A stretch of 64,000 bases of DNA from assembly GCA_021778415.1 (NCBI GenBank), contig JAJYCL010000011.1, positions 1 to 64,000 of the forward strand, in the 5' to 3' direction. Shown here one piece after another: positions 59,481 through 64,000 of the stretch (position 1 is its first letter; the number at the start of each line of letters is the position of its first letter). The notes under the pieces are model-generated. The model was not told the origin of the DNA, ran no database searches, and was given only the letters and a program-made list of their open reading frames with translations. Made by a program: the position numbers and the translations under genes. The stretch is from a bacterium (GTDB lineage Bacteria; Vulcanimicrobiota; Vulcanimicrobiia; Vulcanimicrobiales; Vulcanimicrobiaceae).

Positions 59481-61430
59481 ATGTCTGACGATCTATTCGA
59501 TAAACAAGAGTTCGTTTCGTACTTCCGTGACGAATCGGACGAGCTCTTGCAACAGATCGACGCCGATCTCTTGAAACTTGAAGAATCGGTCGGCGAAGGA
59601 CATGCCGATCCCGAGATTATCAACTCGCTCTTTCGTGCATTACATACGGTCAAGGGCAGTTCCGGAATGCTCGGGTTTACCGATGTACAAGGCCTTGCCC
59701 ATAAACTTGAAAATCTCTGCGACCTGCTGCGCAAAGAGCGAATGCCGCTCTCCGAATCGATCGTCGATATTCTCTTCGGTGGTCGTGATTTTTTAACGCA
59801 ACTCATTGAAGTCGCAATAAACGGCGGCGAGCTTCCGCTCGATCTTTCCGAATATACGGGACGGTTGGATAAATCCGTCGCCGTCTATGAAGAGACGTCG
59901 CATGTTATCGAAGGGACCTCCTCTGAGGTTCAAGCGTTCGAGGAATCGACGGATGCGTCGACATCGAAATCGACGCAAGACATGGAGGCTTTTGAAGCCG
60001 AAATTGCCCGTTTGCTTGAAGCCGCCAATGCAAAAAAGGCGGATGAACCAGCACCAACGATCTCTACGGAATCCGTTGTTGTAGCGGCGACGGACATGAT
60101 CGGTGAAACGCCGGCGGTGCAAGCCCCGGCGACGGAAAAACTGGATAAGGCGACGATCGAAAAGGCAACGGGGCAAAAACGCACGAGTTTGAATCAAACG
60201 ATTCGTGTTGATATCGAGCGCCTCGATACGCTCCTGAATCTCGTCGGCGAATTGGTGATTAACCGTACGCGCATTTCCGATATTGCGACAACGCTTGAAC
60301 GCTTGGTCTCGGATAAGGCGCTCGATGCTTCCTCGGGGCTCGTTGGGCCGCTCGCCAAAGATTTAGCCGATTCCTCGGCCTTGCTCGCGCGCACCACGAA
60401 CGAAATCCAAGAATCGATCATGAAAGTTCGGATGGTTCCCATCGGACAAGTTTTCGATCGTTTCCCGCGTTTGGTCCGCGACGTCGCCAAAGCGCGCGGC
60501 AAAGAAGTGCAACTCAATATCTCGGGTGCCGAGACGGATTTGGATAAGACGATCGTCGATGAAGTCGGCGAACCGCTGATGCATCTTTTGCGGAATTGCG
60601 TCGACCACGGCATCGAAAACCCCGATGTGCGTGAACAACGAGGCAAACCGCGCGCGGGAACGATTTCTTTGAATGCCTACCACGAAGGCAACCAAATCAT
60701 CATCGAAGTCTCCGACGACGGCGGCGGTATCGATCTTGAACGTGTTCGCGCACGAGGTATCAAGCAAGGCTTGATCGGCTCCGATGATCGACTCTCGGAT
60801 CGCGAGCTCATCGAGTTGATCTTTACCCCCGGTTTTTCGACGGCGGAGGTCATCTCCGATGTGAGTGGACGCGGCGTCGGTATGGATGTTGTGAAGAAGA
60901 ACATCACCCGGCTTAAAGGCGTCTTCGATGTCGATTCGATTTCCGGATCCGGGACAAAATTCACCATCAAATTGCCGCTGACGCTGGCGATTATTCAGGC
61001 GTTGCTCGTGCGCGTCGTGGAAGAACTCTATGCGATTCCGCTGGATTCGGTTATCGAATCGCAGCGTGTCGAGATGAACGATGTACGCACCGTTCATGGC
61101 AATGAGGTGATCACGTTGCGTGGTCAAGTCGTTCCGCTCGTGCGGATCGCGGAGTTCTTCGAACTCGGCGGAGCACGCGATCCGGAAAAGGTGATGATCG
61201 TGATCGTCGGCCTTGGCGGACGTCAAGTCGGCCTCGTCGTCGATTCATTCCAGGGCGAACAAGAAATCGTGATTAAGCCGCTTTCCGATGTCGTTGGACG
61301 CATCGCCGGGATCTCCGGTGCAACCATTCTCGGTAATGGCTCAATTTCGTTGATCATCGACGTTCATTCACTGGTGAGCGAAGCGTATACTGACGGTAAG
61401 GTCGCGCGCGCCGAATTTTCGGGAGTCTAA
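59481..61430 (+). CDS. cheA: Chemotaxis histidine kinase CheA
   Basis: The 649-aa protein has the P1 Hpt domain (phospho-His55 in FRALHTVKGSSGMLGF), a long linker with no clear CheY-binding P2 domain (about 130-235), the P3 dimerisation helices (RVDIERLDTLLNLVGELVINRTRI), the P4 ATPase (HLLRNCVDHGIENPD, SDDGGGIDLERVRARG, GRGVGMDVVKKNI) and a C-terminal CheW-like P5. It phosphorylates CheY and CheB. Confidence 0.97.
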   Translation: MSDDLFDKQEFVSYFRDESDELLQQIDADLLKLEESVGEGHADPEIINSLFRALHTVKGSSGMLGFTDVQGLAHKLENLCDLLRKERMPLSESIVDILFGGRDFLTQLIEVAINGGELPLDLSEYTGRLDKSVAVYEETSHVIEGTSSEVQAFEESTDASTSKSTQDMEAFEAEIARLLEAANAKKADEPAPTISTESVVVAATDMIGETPAVQAPATEKLDKATIEKATGQKRTSLNQTIRVDIERLDTLLNLVGELVINRTRISDIATTLERLVSDKALDASSGLVGPLAKDLADSSALLARTTNEIQESIMKVRMVPIGQVFDRFPRLVRDVAKARGKEVQLNISGAETDLDKTIVDEVGEPLMHLLRNCVDHGIENPDVREQRGKPRAGTISLNAYHEGNQIIIEVSDDGGGIDLERVRARGIKQGLIGSDDRLSDRELIELIFTPGFSTAEVISDVSGRGVGMDVVKKNITRLKGVFDVDSISGSGTKFTIKLPLTLAIIQALLVRVVEELYAIPLDSVIESQRVEMNDVRTVHGNEVITLRGQVVPLVRIAEFFELGGARDPEKVMIVIVGLGGRQVGLVVDSFQGEQEIVIKPLSDVVGRIAGISGATILGNGSISLIIDVHSLVSEAYTDGKVARAEFSGV

Positions 61431-61434
61431 CATC

Positions 61435-61938
61435 ATGGCAGAAGCAACAGAGCAACGGCAGCAGCTTTCCGGTGAGGCGATTAAAGTCGTCTCGTTCCGC
61501 CTCGGTAGTGAAGAGTACGGCGTCGATATCGGGCAAGTGCAAGAGATCATTCGCCTCGTCGCGATCACGCATGTTCCGCGCGCTCCGCGCTTCATGGAGG
61601 GTGTGATCAACCTTCGTGGGCAGTTGATTCCGATTATTGATCTGCGCACACGCTTCGGCATGCAACGGACGGATTCGACGAAGCAGACGCGCATCGTCGT
61701 CACTGAGATCGGCACGAAAAAAGTCGGTATCGTCGTCGATAGCGTCTCTGAAGTGCTCGATATCCCTGTTGAAAACGTTGAAGACGCCCCTGAGATGATC
61801 GCCGGCGTGGGCACCGAGTATATCCAGGGCGTCGGCAAGATGAACGATCGCCTGATCATCATGCTCGACCTTACGATGGTCATCTCCGAAAGCGAAAAAT
61901 CGCAGCTCGCCGGGATCGACGCAGTCCTCCCCAGCTAA
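61435..61938 (+). CDS. cheW: Chemotaxis coupling protein CheW
   Basis: The 167-aa protein has the CheW fold: VVSFRLGSEEYGVDIGQVQEIIRLV, ITHVPRAPRFMEGVINLRGQLIPIIDLRTRFG and IVVDSVSEVLDI. It couples chemoreceptors to CheA. It begins 4 bp after cheA, and it ends the chemotaxis run; no chemoreceptor follows in the window. Confidence 0.96.
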   Translation: MAEATEQRQQLSGEAIKVVSFRLGSEEYGVDIGQVQEIIRLVAITHVPRAPRFMEGVINLRGQLIPIIDLRTRFGMQRTDSTKQTRIVVTEIGTKKVGIVVDSVSEVLDIPVENVEDAPEMIAGVGTEYIQGVGKMNDRLIIMLDLTMVISESEKSQLAGIDAVLPS

Positions 61939-62002
61939 GGGGCGTCATCTCTCCGGGGAACTTCGCAGGCGAGACGGGCGTTTTCGTGGTAGGATGCTAG
62001 CT

Positions 62003-62848
62003 ATGTCTTTTTCACGTTATCTCTTCGCGGCGCTCATCGTTGCGCTCGCCGTCCCGGTCTTTGCTCCGTTGGCTGCGACCTCGGCCACTCCGACGCCTGC
62101 GGCTTTGGGGACTCTGCCACCCTTGCAAACCATCGAGCATTTGATCGCTCGCCCGCTGTGTTTTGCTCTTAAGCAGAACATCGGTCCAGCCATCAACAGC
62201 GTGCTCGACAACGATAAGTTAATTGCAAAAACGGCTCCTTTACTGAGTGATTACAATGATGCTCTTTCACTGCAGTCGGGCAATTCGGCGCGTAAAAATA
62301 TTATTTTGTTGCGTATGAGTAACATGGTGGGACCGTTGGTGAAAAATATTCAGGTTATCAAAGAAAAACTCAATGATCCTGAAGTGTTCCCCCGACAAGC
62401 AACGAATCAAGAATCTGCCCTTTTGCTTGCGACGCGCCAAAAACTGAATGATATTCTTCAATGGCAGAACGCGCAACTCGATATCGTCAATGGTTTTGTG
62501 CAAACACAACAAATGCATCAAATGCAGTACGATGGTTTTGGATATCTTGGTGCGGTCAACGTTCCCGATACGAAATTGAATCCAACGGCGACTCCTACCC
62601 CAAACTCTCTTTATATCGATAAAAATCTGCAGGCTGGGCTTTCAAATAGTGTGTCTCCAGCTATTGATTTTGCTATGATTCCTGGATTGCGATTGGGATA
62701 CAATCCACTTTCGAATCTTATCGCTGGCGTTCACTATGCTCAACATATGACTCATATCCAAGAACAGCATGCTGCGGTGAATGTTATGACGGCGACACGC
62801 ATATGCTCTCCAGGGGCACGCTTGGTGCCGGTGACTCCTCACCCCTAA
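62003..62848 (+). CDS. Secreted hypothetical protein, relatively AT-rich
   Basis: From ATG 62003 (AGGA 8 bases upstream; an earlier ATG at 61994 is too close to it) the protein has 281 aa with a signal peptide (SRYLFAALIVALAVPVFAPLAATSA). The mature part is mostly helical with a HxxQxQxxH-type Gln/His/Met stretch (QTQQMHQMQYDGFG). The second half uses more A/T than its neighbours, suggesting recent or unusual origin. No family is recognised. Confidence 0.65.
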   Translation: MSFSRYLFAALIVALAVPVFAPLAATSATPTPAALGTLPPLQTIEHLIARPLCFALKQNIGPAINSVLDNDKLIAKTAPLLSDYNDALSLQSGNSARKNIILLRMSNMVGPLVKNIQVIKEKLNDPEVFPRQATNQESALLLATRQKLNDILQWQNAQLDIVNGFVQTQQMHQMQYDGFGYLGAVNVPDTKLNPTATPTPNSLYIDKNLQAGLSNSVSPAIDFAMIPGLRLGYNPLSNLIAGVHYAQHMTHIQEQHAAVNVMTATRICSPGARLVPVTPHP

Positions 62849-62870
62849 GACAAACGGTATGCGGAGGCAA

Positions 62871-62899
62871 TTGACATCGAACATATGTTCGATTACGAT
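62871..62899 (+). promoter_or_regulatory. SOS-regulated promoter with LexA box, apparently leaderless
   Basis: TTGACA (62871-62876) and TACGAT (62894-62899) are spaced exactly 17 bp, and the palindrome CGAACATATGTTCG (62878-62891) fills the spacer. This matches the CGAAC-N4-GTTCG LexA operator known from Bacillus and Actinobacteria. The likely start (about 62906) lies at the imuA ATG (62908), so the message would have almost no leader. Confidence 0.85.
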
Positions 62900-62907
62900 G
62901 GCCTCCC

Positions 62908-63573
62908 ATGTCTGCTTTTGTTTGCGAGCCGCCCCGTTACGCAGCGTTTGAACGCCTGAAGACGGCGCTTAGCGCCCCCTCATCCCCGCCTCCACTCCGA
63001 GCGACCGGCCTCGCCTGCCTGGATCAGGCCCTGGAGGGCGGTCTGCCGCGCGGTTGTCTGGTGGCCTTGGAAGGCCGAGCGAGTTCCGGTCGCTACGCCT
63101 TAGCGGCCTATCTGCTGGCGCGGGCGACGCGGAACGGCTTTGCGGCCATCTGCGATGACGGCTCATGGTATCCCCCGGCACTGGCGCAAGCGGGCGTCGA
63201 TTTGAACCGTCTGCTCATCGTTCCCGGAAGCGAGCCGCTCGCGCTCTTGCGTTCGGCCGATCTGCTCATCCGTGGCGGTGCGATGGCACTCGTCGTTGTG
63301 CCGCCGCTGCGCGCTCGTCCGGCACTCTGGCGCCGCCTGCGCAGCCTGGCACAGAATCACGCGACCTGGGCCTTGGCACTCGCGGCGACGCCTCTTGAGG
63401 ATGGCTTGGCCTTGGCTGCCGATGTGCAACTGCGTGCGCAACTCGAAGCGCCGCGCTGGAGCGCGACTCCCGCGCCGCTGACGCAATTCTTGGGTTACGA
63501 TGTACGCATCGATGTACTACGCGCGCGTCACGTGCGCGGTCGCCGCTCGGCATACATCTCGGCGGTGGCATAA
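62908..63573 (+). CDS. imuA: ImuA-like RecA-related SOS mutagenesis protein
   Basis: The 221-aa protein has a RecA-fold core with degenerate P-loop (GRASSGRYALAAYLL in place of GxxxxGKT), LARATRNGFAAICDDG, and a final basic region. This fits ImuA, which acts with ImuB and DnaE2 in error-prone translesion synthesis in some bacteria. LexA box and overlap with the next Y-family-like gene (TAATG, 1 bp) support the call. Confidence 0.85.
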   Translation: MSAFVCEPPRYAAFERLKTALSAPSSPPPLRATGLACLDQALEGGLPRGCLVALEGRASSGRYALAAYLLARATRNGFAAICDDGSWYPPALAQAGVDLNRLLIVPGSEPLALLRSADLLIRGGAMALVVVPPLRARPALWRRLRSLAQNHATWALALAATPLEDGLALAADVQLRAQLEAPRWSATPAPLTQFLGYDVRIDVLRARHVRGRRSAYISAVA

Positions 63574-64000
63574 TGGCGACGATTCTGTGCATCGATATTC
63601 CGGCATGTTTGCCGAGTGAACGAGGACAGTGGGATGCACTGCTCGATGCGTGCGATTCGCTTTCACCGTTGCTCGATGATGATCGTCCAGGCCGAGTCTT
63701 TGCGCAGATGCGCGGTGCTCTGGGAACCTCGCAGCAGTGGATGGATCTCGCGCGCGAGGTGTGTGCAGCACATGGGTATCGTGCGCATGTGGGGATCGGC
63801 CCGAATCGTTTCGTCGCCGGCGTCGTTGCACGTTACGCCGATGGAGCATGCTGGGAAGAACCGCAGTGCGCACAACGATTGGCGCCGCTACCGCTCGCTG
63901 CACTAGCTATCGATCCGGCGATCATCGAGCGTTTGAGTTTGCTCGGAGTGCAGACGCTCGGCGCACTTGCGGCATTGCCGCATGGGCCTTTCGTGCGTCG
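63573..64000 (+). CDS. imuB: ImuB-like Y-family polymerase-related protein, N-terminal part
   Basis: From ATG 63573 (TAATG overlap with imuA) the frame stays open to the window end, giving 142 codons: MATILCIDIPACLPSERG..., RAHVGIGPNRFVAGVVARYADG and ERLSLLGVQTLGALAALP. These match the palm/fingers and HhH of the Y-family (DinB/ImuB). ImuB usually lacks polymerase catalytic residues and acts as an adaptor to the beta clamp; the part here cannot settle that. The gene is cut by the window edge. Confidence 0.85.
   Translation, partial: MATILCIDIPACLPSERGQWDALLDACDSLSPLLDDDRPGRVFAQMRGALGTSQQWMDLAREVCAAHGYRAHVGIGPNRFVAGVVARYADGACWEEPQCAQRLAPLPLAALAIDPAIIERLSLLGVQTLGALAALPHGPFVR

Overview
The window is dense bacterial chromosome, moderately GC-rich, with very short intergenic gaps, many GTG/TTG starts and many 4-base stop/start overlaps. 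Gene content indicates a motile bacterium that probably has an outer membrane: a nearly complete flagellar export, motor and chemotaxis set, a long secreted beta-rich protein, and a lipoprotein. Its LexA-type box is the Gram-positive/actinobacterial-like GAAC-N4-GTTC form. The combination of traits suggests a little-sampled phylum; Vulcanimicrobiota/Eremiobacterota (WPS-2) is my best guess, but it cannot be proven from this sequence alone.

Layout. 1-628 is an array of short hairpin-forming repeats. 634-3260 holds a methionine-sulfoxide reductase/hemerythrin fusion and a GAF-GGDEF-HD-GYP protein. 3276-7052 is the translation/secretion block tRNA-Arg, rpmG, tRNA-Trp, secE, nusG, rplK, rplA, rplJ, rplL, ending in a terminator instead of running on into rpoB. 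7115-16295 carries mixed accessory and housekeeping genes: a surface protein, a DODA-type dioxygenase, an M48 protease, membrane proteins, the soluble and membrane pyrophosphatases, and a geranylgeranyl-reductase-like flavoprotein. 16296-21525 has cheR, cheB, fliA and a second FliK/FlhB-C module. 21577-31540 has a SWI2/SNF2 helicase, ftsY, recA, recX, a two-component pair, an HPRT-like protein, a GH125 glycosidase and purA. 31584-37641 is fliFGHIJ plus a MotE-like gene. 37628-42855 is an aromatic-pathway insert (trpE/pabB, trpG/pabA, acyl-CoA ligase, small secreted protein, DAHP synthase). 42880-61938 resumes the flagellar and chemotaxis run (fliK, flgD, flgE, flbD, motAB, fliMNOPQR, flhBA, PilZ, cheY, cheC, cheA, cheW), interrupted by one reverse-strand lipoprotein gene. 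62878-64000 starts an SOS-controlled imuA-imuB mutagenesis cassette cut by the window end.

How the parts work together. FliFGMN build the rotor, MotAB the stator, FlhAB-FliPQR(O) the export gate and FliHIJ its ATPase. FliK and FlhB set the export-substrate switch, FliA would drive late genes, and CheARBCYW route signals to the switch. A PilZ protein and an HD-GYP protein suggest c-di-GMP input to motility.

Most notable observations. (1) A complete Trp-codon leader-peptide attenuator (MFSVRSISWWWHLTAICR, alternative hairpins, terminator) lies upstream of a DAHP synthase that lacks the usual N-terminal regulatory domain. (2) Two genes (trpE/pabB and fliK) have a strong Shine-Dalgarno sequence at ideal spacing from an ATC codon and no normal start in the right place, suggesting ATC initiation. 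(3) A LexA box sits inside an apparently leaderless imuA promoter. (4) An HPRT-like protein has altered catalytic motifs. (5) A second FliK/FlhB-C switch module exists. (6) A 21-codon open frame with a strong ribosome-binding site overlaps the flhB start.
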